DNA from: Dendrophyllia cribrosa
Taxonomy: Eukaryota; Cnidaria; Anthozoa; Scleractinia; Dendrophylliidae
Direction of reading: 5' to 3'
Assembly (NCBI GenBank): GCA_024195265.1
Contig: JAJLRJ010000006.1
Coordinates: forward strand, 1,804,501-1,868,500
DNA length: 64,000 bases
This document shows positions 30,534 through 41,159 of the stretch, one piece after another. Under the pieces are notes generated by a model, which saw nothing but the letters and a program-made list of their open reading frames with translations, made no database searches and was not told the DNA's origin. Numbering within the stretch: position 1 is the first letter of the stretch; the number at the start of each line of letters is the position of its first letter. The position numbers and the translations under genes were made by a program.

Positions 30534-31760
30534 GATTAGCAACTAAGAGAACTAGGAAATGCTAGACATTCATAAATCTGACTGACTGGTATCATAGTTT
30601 AGGCCATTTTCCTTGGATTGCCTTGCCTCAATTTATAGAATAAGGGAGATCTAACTTAACTGTTTATTCTCTACTAGCTATTTAATCAGTTACAAACAAG
30701 TTGTATACCAGCTTAGCATGATTCGACCAGTCTAATTTAAATCCATTGGGTTGATAGGTTTGTTATTGAAAGAAATGTATCATGATTTCCTTTCATTGTA
30801 ATATTTCATATTGCACAATTAAGTACGGTGTAGGCCCTGTGACTTGCATTTCTGCATTAGCTTGTCTTATATTGTTATATTTAGATACATATATATACTA
30901 TACACGTTATTGTTCTTTATATTATACCATGAAATTTGTATGCGCAAAATCCCGTCAAAAAAGCTTCTAGCACAAAAATAAGCCAGCTGCAGGCTTACAT
31001 TGTTTATTTTATATTATTAAATAAATGTTATTACGAGTTAAAGTTACGTTTTAGTGCATGCAGGTGGACAAAGCCTCATGTTAGCTCATGGTGATTTGAT
31101 TTATATATTGCTTTTGTATGGGCAATTGATTTGACTTGAAGTGAGCTTTTTATAGTTCAGTAAATAACACCAAACTAATAGACACAAAGACAAGACACTG
31201 ACCCCGCATTGGGCTAAGTGAGGTTTATTTCCACATACAGTAGTGCACTGTAATTTCATGATTATATTTCAGCATTTTGAGACTAAAGTGAACTTACCAT
31301 ACAAAGTCTACAAATTAAATTGCCATGGGGTAACAGTCATGATGTGAACCCAAAGTTCAAAGTATATACTTTGTAAAGCTGTCCCTGTAAGACAAGTAAA
31401 AAGATAAATCATTCTGTTTAATTTACATTAATTAAGTTTAAAATAATAGGATTATTTCTATGTACCAACTTAGAATTTAAAGATTTCAATATGATTGCAA
31501 GTCACGTCATTTTGATAGATGGTCCGGCCATCCATTCACAAAAATGACGTCGCTTCACGAAGAACTGTAATTACTTTCAAATCCTGAAATAGCTATTTCA
31601 AGTGAAATTTATAACTACCTCATTAAAATTTCGACTTCACAATCCCGACTACAGATTTTTTTTTTACGAAGATAAGCTTAGGTTAAGCTTAAAAATACAA
31701 TCACATCATGGAAATAATTAAGCTTAATCCATTTGTACAAATGAAACAAATAGTCGTAAA
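30534..31760. other. No gene seen
   Basis: AT-rich 3' flank of the transposon protein. The only open stretch (30782-30970) lacks features. AATAAA-like signals occur at about 31018. Confidence 0.5.
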
Positions 31761-31782
31761 ATGTGTAAAAGGAGGTAAACTC

Positions 31783-31874
31783 ACCATAATATAGACTTCT
31801 TAGACCTTCTTGGTAAATTGAGCAGCATAATAATGGCCACTAACCTTCTTTGTTTTGCCGCTATCATCCGCCAT
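31783..31874 (-). other. Candidate first exon and promoter on the minus strand
   Basis: ATG at 31874 (minus) reads MADDSGKTKKVSGHYYAAQF and stops soon after, ahead of the strong donor ATG|GTGAGT near 31782; an earlier donor-like AAG|GTTAGT would end the exon at 31845. Upstream on the minus strand, TGACGTCA (about 31907-31914) is a perfect CRE palindrome. The coding part is short and no next exon is certain, so this may be a 5' UTR exon or chance. Confidence 0.25.
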
Positions 31875-32041
31875 AGTATAAACCGAAGATGTTCGTCCGT
31901 GATCTGTTGACGTCACGTCAGTTAAGTGACGACCCATTTGGCCTTCCTTTTCGAAACTTTTCTAATTCTTGCTGAGCATTAGCAAATATATCTTGCGGTT
32001 TAAAATGTCTCAAACGTATGGATTCTTAAGTCATCATGTAT

Positions 32042-32399
32042 TATCCTTATCAACAAAAATCATTCATTCGCCTGTTGGCACTTACCGATAGGTACATATA
32101 GTTTTATACCTTGGGTAGAAGTCGAACACTTAGAAATAATCCGCAAGGAAAGACACTGACTTGCAATATTTTTTCCTGCGAAAAGCTTCTTTTGTTCCTG
32201 GTTATCAATAGATTTACAAAAAAAAAGTCGCCACATATTTTCCTCCACCGGGACGCACATTTAGTTGCGAAAAGGTGAGCTCACGACACGGAGCCGGATC
32301 CAAGATGGTAACCCATCCGAGTTCCAACCCCGCCCGACAGGGCTTAACTTCGGCAATCTAACGAGCACCGATGTACTACCCTGTGGTATGGTCGTGAGC
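32042..32399 (-). mobile_element. 5S-derived repeat (SINE3-like), copy 1
   Basis: The 5S-like gene (32279-32399) together with about 240 bases downstream of it on the minus strand (to 32042) is repeated at 45084-45448: GGTAAGTGCCAACAGG, GTGTTCGACTTCTACCC and CTATTGATAACCAGGAACAA occur in both. A repeat headed by 5S sequence is the definition of SINE3. The boundaries come from comparing the two copies only. Confidence 0.6.
32279..32399 (-). rRNA. 5S rRNA-like sequence (divergent), 121 nt
   Basis: On the minus strand begins GCTCACGACCATACCACAGG and ends GTGTCGTGAGC, so the ends pair as a 9-bp helix I. The internal promoter region AAGTTAAGCCCTGTCGGGC...TTGGAACTCGGATGGGTTACC matches the box A/box C layout of 5S rRNA (AAGCTAAGC, GGATGGGxGACC). 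It is far from standard metazoan 5S elsewhere. It could be a variant 5S gene, a pseudogene or a SINE head. Confidence 0.65.
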
Positions 32400-32582
32400 A
32401 AGTTACGCGATTTGCTTTAATTTTAGATACGAATACGTATGTTGGCCTCGTTACCATGCATATTGTGAGATATGCATGGGCACTATTATATTCCACTTTT
32501 ATTTTATTTTATTTTATTTGCTTCTGCTTCTGTTTTTCTGCCGTAAGGATCAGTTTGCCGTTTCTTTTGTTTCACTTGTAAG

Positions 32583-32680
32583 ATATAGACTGGACTGGAT
32601 TTGTAAAACATGGACTGGATTTGTAAAACATGGACTTGTAAAACATGGATTTGTAAAACATGGATTTTGTAAAATGAAAA
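32583..32680. repeat. Short tandem repeat TGGATTTGTAAAACA
   Basis: Five to six imperfect copies of (GACT)GGATTTGTAAAACATG. Related arrays are at about 48600-48690 and, inverted, 60245-60340, always beside a TTGGCCTCGTTACCATGCAT block. Confidence 0.85.
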
Positions 32681-32756
32681 CAAAAAGTATTTTTTCGACT
32701 TTTTTAATTTCATTTTTTTCTGTCCTCCGGATGTTGTCACAGATTATATCTTATAC

Positions 32757-32890
32757 TTGAAATGCATGGTAATTGGTATCGTAGTGTTGGTTGCAAACGA
32801 GAGTGTTGCCAGGCTTTAAGTCTCGGTGAGCAATTCCGCTACTATGTAGAAACTCTAGCCCAGTTACCACGTCCCTTGCATCCCGGTTGT
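32757..32890 (-). pseudogene. Protein kinase catalytic-loop fragment
   Basis: Minus strand reads VVTGLEFLHSSGIAHRDLKP followed by GNTLVCNQHY, i.e. subdomain VIb HRDLKPGN of a eukaryotic protein kinase. Only about 40 residues survive; the upstream side is cut by the palindrome at 32882 and no DFG follows. The second copy is at 60036-60170. It looks like a kinase exon carried along in a repeat. Confidence 0.7.
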
Positions 32891-32898
32891 TCAAAAGG

Positions 32899-32931
<33 letters not shown>

Positions 32932-33022
32932 CAGCGGATAAAGGTGTGCAAAACCAATTGCGTTATCCACTGGATAGTGATTTATCCGGTGGATAGCGCT
33001 ATCCACCTTTTGAACAACCGGG
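32882..33022. mobile_element. 140-bp palindromic MITE
   Basis: CCCGGTTGTTCAAAAGGTGG at the left and its complement at the right, with repeated GATAGCGCTATCCACCGGAT and TATCC(A/G)C units forming a near-continuous palindrome. The same element is at 59896-60036. Confidence 0.85.
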
Positions 33023-33255
33023 GCCTGCAACACATCGGCAAACGACTAAAATCTGTATGGCTTTTTCCCAGTCCTTCACGGTCAATTCGTTTCGGTGACG
33101 TATCCAAGACGAACTGCCGGGGCAACATGATCTCCTCTCTGAAATTAACGATTATCGTTAATTCTCAAATTGCTCTGAATTTACGATTATAGTTAATTTA
33201 GAACACTGTTTCCCAGGACATTTCAGAAAAGAAGAAATAAAGAAAAAACATGTTA

Positions 33256-33327
33256 TTTGGACTGGATTCGAACCCTGAACTACCGCTACTAGGAACGTCT
33301 TCTTACCACTAGACCACCGAACAACAA
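33256..33327 (-). tRNA. tRNA-like sequence (pseudogene or SINE head)
   Basis: Minus strand: A box TGGTCTAGTGG, B box GGTTCGAATCC. No clean anticodon or acceptor stem. Copy at 59593-59668. Confidence 0.45.
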
Positions 33328-33593
33328 GGCGATGGGAAATTATATCTGCAAGATATTTATTTGAGACTTGCATAGAATATAATTGATCTACAGTGATTAG
33401 GCCTAAGCGCTGATTTCAAATGGTTAACTTTTTGTTGAGGTTTGGTGATCAAGCTTTTCCATTTACTTTCTAAAATTATTTTCAAGCGAGTGATTTTATA
33501 GGCATACTGAATTTTATTATGTTAAAAAATTGAGGTTTGCTTTGAGGTTTGAATTTTATTATGTTAAAAAATTAAGGTTTGCTCAACCAGCAG

Positions 33594-33672
33594 CGTGGTG
33601 GTCTAGTGGTAAGAAGAGAGGATATCATGTTGGTCAGCGAAGGGTCGTAGGTTCGAGTCCTGTCCGAACACT
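33594..33672 (+). tRNA. tRNA-like sequence (pseudogene or SINE head)
   Basis: A box TGGTCTAGTGG and B box GGTTCGAGTCC about 45 bases apart, preceded by CAGCGTGG and followed by GTCCGAACACT. The anticodon arm is not canonical. Copy at 58981-59064 (minus). Confidence 0.45.
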
Positions 33673-34105
33673 AAGGATTGTTCTTTTTCAACAAAAATGC
33701 TTACTTCCCAGAATTCCTTTCAGACTGTCAGTGTTCTAAATTAACTATAATGCAAATTATCTCCGGTACGCAGTTTAGGAGATAATGACTTTCTACGCGT
33801 TATTCCATTGGCATGTGTAGCTTGTTATAGCACTATTTGTTGCTAGTTAATTAACTATTGTTTCGCTACGGGTATATATGGTCGTTAATGTATTCTGTTA
33901 GTCACTCTCGCTCCAGTACGTGTACCAGGCTATAAACTTTATTTTTATATTCTTTATTTATCTGATGTGCGAGTAACCTTCGTTTTAAAGGGCACCTTAA
34001 TACTCTGGCTGTTTGTTCCGTTCTTAATTTATTATCGCTATAATTTAGCACTTCGATACCTTTTATATGCATTTATTTTATATTTTTCCCTTTCTTTTGC
34101 TTTTA

Positions 34106-34164
34106 GTGCTGGGAGTACGGTCACTTGGCCTCCAATTGTACTGGCAAAGCCGGCGATGGTCGCC
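34106..34164 (+). pseudogene. Zinc-knuckle exon remnant
   Basis: After the acceptor-like TTTTGCTTTTAG the sequence reads CWEYGHLASNCTGK, the C-x2-x-GH-x4-C pattern of a gag zinc knuckle with the second Cys replaced by Tyr, then a stop. Mirrored in the right arm near 58490-58550 (minus). Confidence 0.4.
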
Positions 34165-34300
34165 AATGACTGAATTCGGACGATGGTGATGTTTCGGATT
34201 CCGATGAAGAAACCGTTGACTTATTGATGGAATGTCGTTCATAGGATCTAATACTCTTCTAACGAATTAGCTGTTAAAGGGCGTTTGGCTTAGTAAACAG

Positions 34301-34699
34301 TCCTCACTGCCAAAAACAGACACTCACCGCCTTAGCGGAATAAGATATGGGAGGCAAAATTTAGCCTTGGCAGGAGGTCGCAAGACAGTGAGGAAAGTGT
34401 ACCGGAACGTCGCCGAAGGGGAGGAGGGAGGGAAAAAATATTCTGGACCACGACGCCGAGCGCGTAACTTGGCAAAAGAGGGAAAAAATACCAGAAAACG
34501 AATCTTAAATAGGTAATTAGAACCCCCGGGGAGTAGTAGGCTAATGCTCAATTCACCCGGGGCACCAAAAGCGGGAAGAAAATTCCGCACGGCTGATTTC
34601 GTGACACTTTTTGGCAATGAGAATAGTTTACAATCCTCACTGCCAAAAAGAGACACTCACCGCCTGAGCGGAATAAGATATGGGAGGCAAAATTTAGCC
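34301..34699 (-). repeat. B2-A2-B1 end of a split-repeat retroelement
   Basis: GGCAAAATTTAGCC with CACTCACCGCC(T/C)(T/G)AGCGG occurs at 34301-34366 (B2) and 34631-34699 (B1). Between them lies A2 (34367-34630), containing AAGCGGGAAGAAAATTCCGC and GTGACACTTTTTGGCAATGA. This is the inverted copy of 57949-58353. Only the 3' end of the element is present in this arm. Confidence 0.8.
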
Positions 34700-34865
34700 A
34701 ACGATTTACGGACGAAGAGACAGGGACTACCAAACCGGAGGAAACGAGCAACTTTAATAAGTGTTCCTCTCCAAAACTCAGAAAGGAACCGGATAACTGG
34801 TTACCTCGCCTTTCCAAGCTAGATTAAAGTTTGAACCTGTGGAAGGGTGTGGGGTGTTTTCACTC

Positions 34866-35110
34866 CCACCCTATCGGCCCTACTCAATACTAGGTTTTTA
34901 GTTAATGTTAAGACTATTTTCTTTTACCTATGGACTTCTGCTGACGACGAGAATGACATGCGAGCGCGCTTTTTCATTAAGACCATACTGTATGGTATAT
35001 GGGATTTTCGAAATAAAGCAACTTTTCACAATGGCACCGAGAACTCTAGGGCCACTGTAAGGGACATAAGGAGTGACATCACAACACAGTTGCAAATTGA
35101 TTTCTCCTGA
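34866..35110 (+). pseudogene. LINE C-terminal fragment
   Basis: Open stretch with FFYLWTSADDENDMRARFFI and TILYGIWDFRNKATFHNGTE, resembling the region after the C-terminal zinc finger in L1/Tx1-like ORF2 proteins (W-x-x-RN-x-x-xF), ending at TGA. Nothing else of the element remains nearby. Confidence 0.5.
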
Positions 35111-36480
35111 ATGACCGAACAGAAATGTTCTGCTTTGTGGTGTCATCCGAATATTTGTGAAATACAACGTCAAAGCTTGTGACTCTCATAATTTAGCTAC
35201 TGGCAACTCATCATTCAATACCGGAAATGACTAAAGTAATCATGTGCAAACCGGAAAGGACTTTCAAGCAGGCTTTTAGCCAGAAATTGAAAAGTAGCTG
35301 TCCTGAAGATATTTCCCATCATAAATTTTTAAAGGATTAGGTGCAATTTTCATGAATTTCTTCAAAAAGTGGGCGTCCACAGGACGCCTGGACACCCTGC
35401 TGGCTAAAAGCTTGCTTTCAAGTGGACCAAATGACCGGAAATGAACTTTATAAATAATCCCTTAGGCCTCATTATGGACTAGACCAGAGAAGAAGAGTGA
35501 CAGCTATCCCATAATGCATTGTAATTGAAAGTATACTAGGAGTAATCGGAGATTAGGGTAGTGCGTTCGGCAGTTGAAAGGGGGGATTTTAATTTTTGGT
35601 TATTGGGATAGATGAATATGTCTATGGCATATTGTCAAATTAAGGGTTATTGTGTACAGTGAAACCTGTATTTACTCTGTGTATGAAGACGATAGGGAAA
35701 GTTTGGTAGCAGAAAAAAAAATTAAATCCTTTGAAGTTTGTTGTAGTTGTCGGTCCCTTGCGAAAAGTGGGAAAGTGCACCGAATTTGCATATGTCAAAA
35801 CGGTAATTTGAAACCTGAAAACACGCTGGCAAAAGCGAAAGTCGCAAGTATTTATATAAACAGACTATGCGCTTCTACAAATTCTCTGTTTTCTTTGTAG
35901 TTTCGCTCGCCAAATTAAGATTAAGCTTTTCCAAACTCTCAGCCGTCATTTCCAAGTTTTCCACCGCGCTAAAACATCTCAGAAAGTTTGGAGTCGTGGT
36001 CTTCGGGAATAAACATAAGCCGCGTTTGGTTTCGCGAGCGTTCCATCGATCTCATCCGCATAATCTCCATCAAAGTGAGAAAAACATTCGTCGCTTGATT
36101 CTTGCTCGTTTTCTGGCTTGAATCTCTCTCGTGTCTGGCAATAATTTTTCGAACGGGATGGCTTGAATATGGCCCGATTCTAGCTCAGTCAAGCCATCCG
36201 AATGTCACGGCGGTACGTATGTCTCGCTCTATTCTTGCTCAATTCCCGTTTGTGTCAGCCGAATCATCGCCATGATTTGATTCTCGCTTGAAAATTATCA
36301 CATGGAATCGAGGCTACGTGTGCTAGTCCAAATGGAATCGAGGCTAAGTGTGCCAGTCCAAGATGGCGTCCAAACCCTGAAAACGCATAGCATCCAGCCC
36401 AATTCCTCCCACAATCCCCTGCGCCCAAACCGATACCCGACGAATTAGAAAGCGTCCTCCTACGCAATTATCGAAATTTT
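35111..36480. other. No gene seen
   Basis: No protein domain recognised. Open stretches at 35652-35900 and 35867-36121 are unconvincing. A run of similar words (GCTCTATTCTTGCTC, GATTCTTGCTCG) at 36090-36290 and a 35-base direct repeat (AATGGAATCGAGGCTA) at 36303-36350 are the only structure. Confidence 0.45.
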
Positions 36481-36515
36481 CGTGACGTCATCATTATATT
36501 CAGGGCTCGATCAAC
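36481..36515 (+). promoter_or_regulatory. CRE-like site before candidate first exon
   Basis: GTGACGTCATCA at about 36482 contains the palindromic CRE core TGACGTCA, about 25 bases upstream of the ATG at 36516. No TATA box is evident. Confidence 0.35.
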
Positions 36516-39384
36516 ATGGCGTCCTTTGTGGCGGTACATGGCGAATGCGCTACTGCTTTCCAAAATTCACCGCTGTTATATGTCTACTGTGTTTCCAACG
36601 AGGATTTCCCTGTTCGTTCACTTGGTTTGCCTTGCGTTGACCTTGTTTGCCGTGAAGTACATGTAAGTTTCGTTAATAAAATAGCGCAAAGAAGGATTTC
36701 ACTGGTTACAGTAAAGTTAACAAATTTGCACCGGTTTTCCGTGGTGTGGACTCTTATTTACCACGATTTACGTCATCACATGGTCAAAATGTTGTGGACT
36801 CACGAGGCGCAGCCGAGTGAGTCAGCAACAAATTTTGACCATGTGTTGACGTAAATCGTGGTAAATAAGAGTCCACACCACGGAAAACCGGTGTAAATTT
36901 GTTTTTTACAACAATATTTAGAAAAAATACAAGGAAAAATCGAAGTCTTGTTACAAAACGTGACAGCAAAGAAAGAGCAAGTGTTGTCTATAACTTTCTC
37001 GCAATCTGATTGGTTTTTTCAAGCGCGCGTAATGTTAGCGTCATTTACCACTCGCGTCGACCAATCAGATTGCGAGTTTAGCCGCAATTGTGGTAAAAAA
37101 TCAAATGGTCGCATTCGAATGGAAGATGTATTTTCCCACGCAGTCCTGTGTTGATTTCTCTGCAAACTTGTTGTGACTTGAAGGTAAGTTAAAAGTATAG
37201 TTAAGAAATAAAGCTATTATTTTGGTGGAAATGTTTTCGAATTTTAGGTTTTTGTTTGTCTTCTCATCGATGTGCAATGTGTGATATAGTGAAGGTATTC
37301 ATAGTGAAAGCTCTGTTATCTTGAAGCTTATCTCTCCGTTTTTCATTTTATCTAGTTCACAGATCCGAGAGAGCAAGATAACCCGCAATATGAATGCGCT
37401 CTTATTTGGGATTTCGATATCGTCCCAGCTCCAGCAGCAGCAGTAATCCGTCCAAGAGAAATCACGAGTGATGAAGAACGTTTCGAGACTCTGCCGCCTG
37501 TAGACCTCGAAGTTAAGGTGGTTCGATACAGTTTTCTGGAGACCGTACCAACATTTTTCAATCGGCTTTTAAGCAGTCTTCTCCAAGTCAGATCAACGTG
37601 AAATTTTCACCACTAACTGGTTTTGAATTGAAGTTTGGCAAGATATATTTTCTGGTAAAATCGATATTACCATGACAACGATAAACAAGAAACTTAGAAA
37701 TCAGTAAAAGTGAAATTTAGCCCGTTTAAGATTTCGCATTGAAAATCCCACATAGGCATCTTAAAATATGGTATATGGCATATATATTTTGCAAGAATAA
37801 AAAAATTCTGTATGTTTGAATTAAAATAAATCGCAATAACATTTCAAACCTTACCATTTGTGTACTGGTATTAAATTGATCGAGAGATTAACACTGGTTT
37901 TGTGAAATTACTTAATGATAAATGTCAAAAAGTAGCTTGATGTTATGTTTGTAAACCCTGAAAGTTTTGTTTACTTTCTCTTTTGCGATCTTGAGAACTA
38001 CCTTTTTTCCTAACATCGCATCATGTGCAAGTTTTGGGTAATTTTCGATTTTAATGGCTTTTGCAAAAATCTGAGAAACGGCTCGATGGATTTTTTTAAA
38101 ACATTCACTGTGCATGCTTACCGATATGCAAAATATTATCTGAAAGTTTCATCAGCATTGATTCACTGGAACGCCTTTAAATTTAAAGATGAAGACGACG
38201 TACGAACCGGCCGAAAAAATGGCGTTACAAATTTACTTTTTTAAGTTATGCTTAATAATGATTTCAAATCAATGCGCACTACATTCTTCCGTGATTGAAA
38301 CATTGCAATGTACGCTCTTTGATGCAAATTTCTTTGCATCTGTTTTCTTTTGCGTTCAAAACGCCTGCTGTAAAAACGTTTTCAAAACGCAAAAGGGCAT
38401 TTATTGCTCAAAATAATCCTAAAAAGAGACTTAAGGGAATCTGGAAAGTAGCAAGGAGAGTAATTAATAAGGTACAATCATGCTCGAATATAGATAATAA
38501 TAGCTGCACAGCAGATCACAACGAAAGTATAAATCACGGAGGAATGCAGTGTGCATTGATTTGAAATCATTATTAAGCATAACTTAAAAAAGTAAATTTG
38601 TAACGCCATTTTTTCGGCCGGTTCGTACGTCGTCTTCATCTTTAAATTTAAAGGCGTTCCAGTGAATCAATGCTAATGAAACTTTCAGATAATATTTTGC
38701 ATATCGGTAAGCATGCACAGTGAATGTTTTAAAAAAATCCATCGAGCCGTTTCTCAGATTTTTGCAAAAGCCATTAAAATCGAAAATTACCCAAAAATTG
38801 CACATGATGCGATGTTAGGAAAAAAGGTAGTTCTCAAGATCGCAAAAGAGAAAGTAAACAAAACTTTCAGGGTTTACAAACATAACATCAAGCTACTTTT
38901 TGACATTATCATTAAGTAATTTCACAAAACCAGTGTTAATCTCTCGATCAATTTAATACCAGTACACAAATAGTAAGGTTTGAAATGTTATTGCGATTTA
39001 TTTTAATTCAAACATACAGAATTTTTTTATTCTTGCAAAATATATATGCCATATACCATATTTTAAGATGCCTATGTGGGATTTTCAATGCGAAATCTTA
39101 AACGGGCTAAATTTCACTTTTACTGATTTCTAAGTTTCTTGTTTATCGTTGTCATGGTAATATCGATTTTACCAGAAAATATATCTTGCCAAACTTCAAT
39201 TCAAAACCAGTTAGTGGTGAAAATTTCACGTTGATCTGACTTGGAGAAGACCGCTTAAAAGCCGATTGAAAAATGTTGGTACGGTCTCCAGAAAACTGTA
39301 TCGAACCACCTTAAAAAGAGCAATTTATTACCGTCAAATTGTGTCCTTGAGACTGTAATTTACGCAGGGTTTGGTATCCTGTAA
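36516..39384 (+). CDS. Candidate two-exon gene interrupted by a giant palindrome
   Basis: Exon 1 36516-36662 (49 codons, starting MASFVAVHGECATAFQ) ends at the strong donor GTAAGT. Acceptor TTTTATCTAG at 37355 opens exon 2 in the same phase (FTDPREQDNPQYECALIWDF, then an acidic ITSDEERFETLPP). At 37513 a TTAA is occupied by the 1.8-kb palindrome. Beyond it (from 39311) the same frame continues KKSNLLPSNCVLETVIYAGF to TAA at 39382-39384. The frame continuity across the insertion site, together with the donor, acceptor and phase agreement, suggests a real gene that was disrupted. I recognise no domain. With the insertion, translation would read about 30 codons into the element and stop. Confidence 0.4.
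36719..36902. mobile_element. Palindromic MITE in intron
   Basis: AACAAATTTGCACCGGTTTT pairs with AAAACCGGTGTAAATTTGTT, and GGACTCTTATTTACCACGAT with its complement. A short GGCGCAGCC centre separates the arms. Non-coding. Confidence 0.85.
36998..37076. repeat. Short inverted repeat
   Basis: CTCGCAATCTGATTGGT and ACCAATCAGATTGCGAG form 17-bp arms around about 45 bases. ATTGG/CCAAT cores make it CCAAT-box-like as well as MITE-like. Confidence 0.7.
37517..39310. mobile_element. Giant fold-back element, 780-bp arms, TTAA target
   Basis: The left arm 37517-38296 and right arm 38531-39310 are complementary almost base for base, with a 234-bp loop. Ends read GGTGGTTCGATACAGTTTTC inward, and TTAA lies at 37513-37516 and 39311-39314. 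The same open stretches (starting MHSECFKKIHRAVSQ) therefore appear once on each strand, which reflects the symmetry rather than two genes. The ends resemble those of the exonuclease-carrying element (GGTGGCTCGATATAGT). Confidence 0.93.
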
Positions 39385-39664
39385 TATCCGACTCAGATTT
39401 TCTGAAGGAATCAATATAATAAAAATGGGTGGATGGGAAAAGGATGACCATAACAATAGATACAATTCTTACATTGCCATGTAGCAAGAGATAATAACGA
39501 GTATGAAGTTATTACATGACCATGCAAGAATAATCTATTGCCAGTGGCCTTCTAAGTTCCCATTGGAGCACCAAAAATCCTTTTTCACATTCACTCATTG
39601 CTTAGAGTGATCTAGGAGGGGGTTCTTCTCTAAAATATCTATATGGTTATGTGCCGCCCAAATG
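39385..39664. other. No gene seen
   Basis: AT-rich sequence without recognised features. Confidence 0.5.
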
Positions 39665-39823
39665 GATCGGGGGTAAGATTTCCGTACAACCCCATACATT
39701 AATTATACATGTATGCGCTATTGTTTTTCTTCAGGCGTTTTATTGTTTTAGCTTTTGTTTTAGTTTTGAGAAAAGTATGCATAACTAATGTATGGGGTTA
39801 TACGGAAATCTTTCCGGATCGGG
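39665..39823. mobile_element. MITE, GGGTAAGATTTCCGTA ends
   Basis: GGGTAAGATTTCCGTACAAC and CCCCATACATTA on the left pair with TAATGTATGGGGTTATACGG and GATCTTTCC-like right end. A related copy is at 63214-63381. Confidence 0.75.
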
Positions 39824-39975
39824 ATTTTGATGATGGGGTATCCATATTTAAGACGTTTCCCAGAACAGAGTATAATATTTTGACTGCATGAATAATTCAA
39901 ATTATCAGAAGAGATTTTAAATTAGTCATAGAATTTGATTTTACAGCAAGGAGACCAAAAGTGTGACCACTTTTA

Positions 39976-40086
39976 ATTAATTTGCATTGTTTCGTGCATT
40001 CACTCTATCCAATCAGAAGCTGAGGATAGCATATCCCTGGCTTCTGATTGGATGGTTGGCTTACATGAAAGAATGCAAATTAATTA
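39976..40086. repeat. Inverted repeat
   Basis: TAATTTGCATT...CCAATCAGAAGC on the left pairs with GCTTCTGATTGG...AATGCAAATTA on the right. Small MITE-like hairpin. Confidence 0.7.
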
Positions 40087-40969
40087 AATGTGATTACTCT
40101 TTTGGGCTGCAAAACAAAAATATGTTTGTTACATGCAGGCCACAATTCACAAACTGTTGTAAACCCATGCTGTGCACAACAGGCTATCTTTAATTAATTA
40201 CCAATTGCATAGTTCTATGTTATTGCATCACAATGTATTGCATTGTGTGGTCTGCATGGGAAAAATGATCGAAATGAAAAGATATCAGGTCTTGGAAGTG
40301 AATATTGACAGACACAAAGCACCAATGTTAATGCACCAATGGTTAGAGGGCAAAAAGCTTGCACACTGGACATATTTTGTTTGGAGTTGAACAGCAAAAG
40401 ATACATACAGTATACACGCCAAGTCTGAGTAGCCAATCAGAGTCAGTGTAAAGGACTATTTGTCGCTTCGCAACTCGGGCAATTTCTACAGCTTCTGAAA
40501 ACATGACAATAATTATTCAATAAAAAAATATCAGAGGGCTGCTTTTACTGTGGTGTTTTGTTTTAAAAATATTTATTTTTTTAAAAGATATTGAAATGTT
40601 CACTTTTGAAAGCTTCAGATGTACATGTATAGCTGACATGTATTATCCCAAAACTAATACCCAGGGGATACTATTGGAACATAAGGTAAGATTGGTAAAC
40701 AAATTCTGTCCAGTGTTGTCACTGGACATATGGTCTTACTATTGTCCTGTATTTGTGAATAAAAGCCTCAAGTTTGAACTTTGTAAAATGGAGTTTATTT
40801 GACTATTACATTTGATTGCAGAGGAAATTTAATCACAATTTCATCTGTACTTTTACACCGGTGTTACAGCGCAACTATTCCAAGGCCACTGAAGGAAAAA
40901 ATATTTTCTTGGGCTTGCCTTTATTAAAATGGTTACTCTGTAAAGAATCAAAACACAGTGATGCTCTGG
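40087..40969. other. No gene seen
   Basis: Short open frames only (40172-40390, 40596-40802, 40816-41040), with no domain and no convincing splice context. Confidence 0.45.
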
Positions 40970-41083
40970 GCCGAGTTGTTCGAAGGACATTTAGCGCTAA
41001 TCTAGGATTAATTACCATGACAACTCGTATGTTCTGTTGATAGTTAATCCAAGATTAGTGCTAATCAGGCTTTGAACAACTCA
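40970..41083. mobile_element. 114-bp MITE
   Basis: GAGTTGTTCGAAGGACATTT and TAGCGCTAATCTAGGATTAA pair with TTAATCCAAGATTAGTGCTA and GAACAACTC. GCTCTGG flanks both ends (40963-40969, 41084-41090). Confidence 0.75.
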
Positions 41084-41159
41084 GCTCTGGTGATGCTTGA
41101 AATAATTTATCAGTTTCTATATGACAATCGTGCAAGAATAAAATTAATATAATTAAGTT

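Larger units (their letters stand above)
32410..34797. repeat. Inverted segmental duplication, left arm
   Basis: Reverse complement of 57862-60500. Shared items in mirrored order: ATTTTATTTT repeat, TTTGTAAAACATGGA tandem array, kinase fragment, CCGGTTGTTCAAA palindrome, two tRNA-like sequences, zinc-knuckle piece and the B2-A2-B1 end of a split-repeat element. The right arm has an extra MITE (about 59081-59352). The arms are about 23 kb apart. Confidence 0.88.

Noticed and set aside
33967..34173. Hydrophobic 68-residue protein, apparently conserved because it recurs at 58478-58684
   Set aside because: The second copy is just the other arm of the inverted duplication. The hydrophobic part is a T-rich stretch before an acceptor-like site; only the zinc-knuckle end looks derived from a gene.
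37912..38919. Pair of identical short proteins on opposite strands (MHSECFKKIHRAVSQ and MCKFWVIFDFNGF)
   Set aside because: Each is encoded once per arm of the fold-back element; the duplication comes from the palindrome and neither has a domain.
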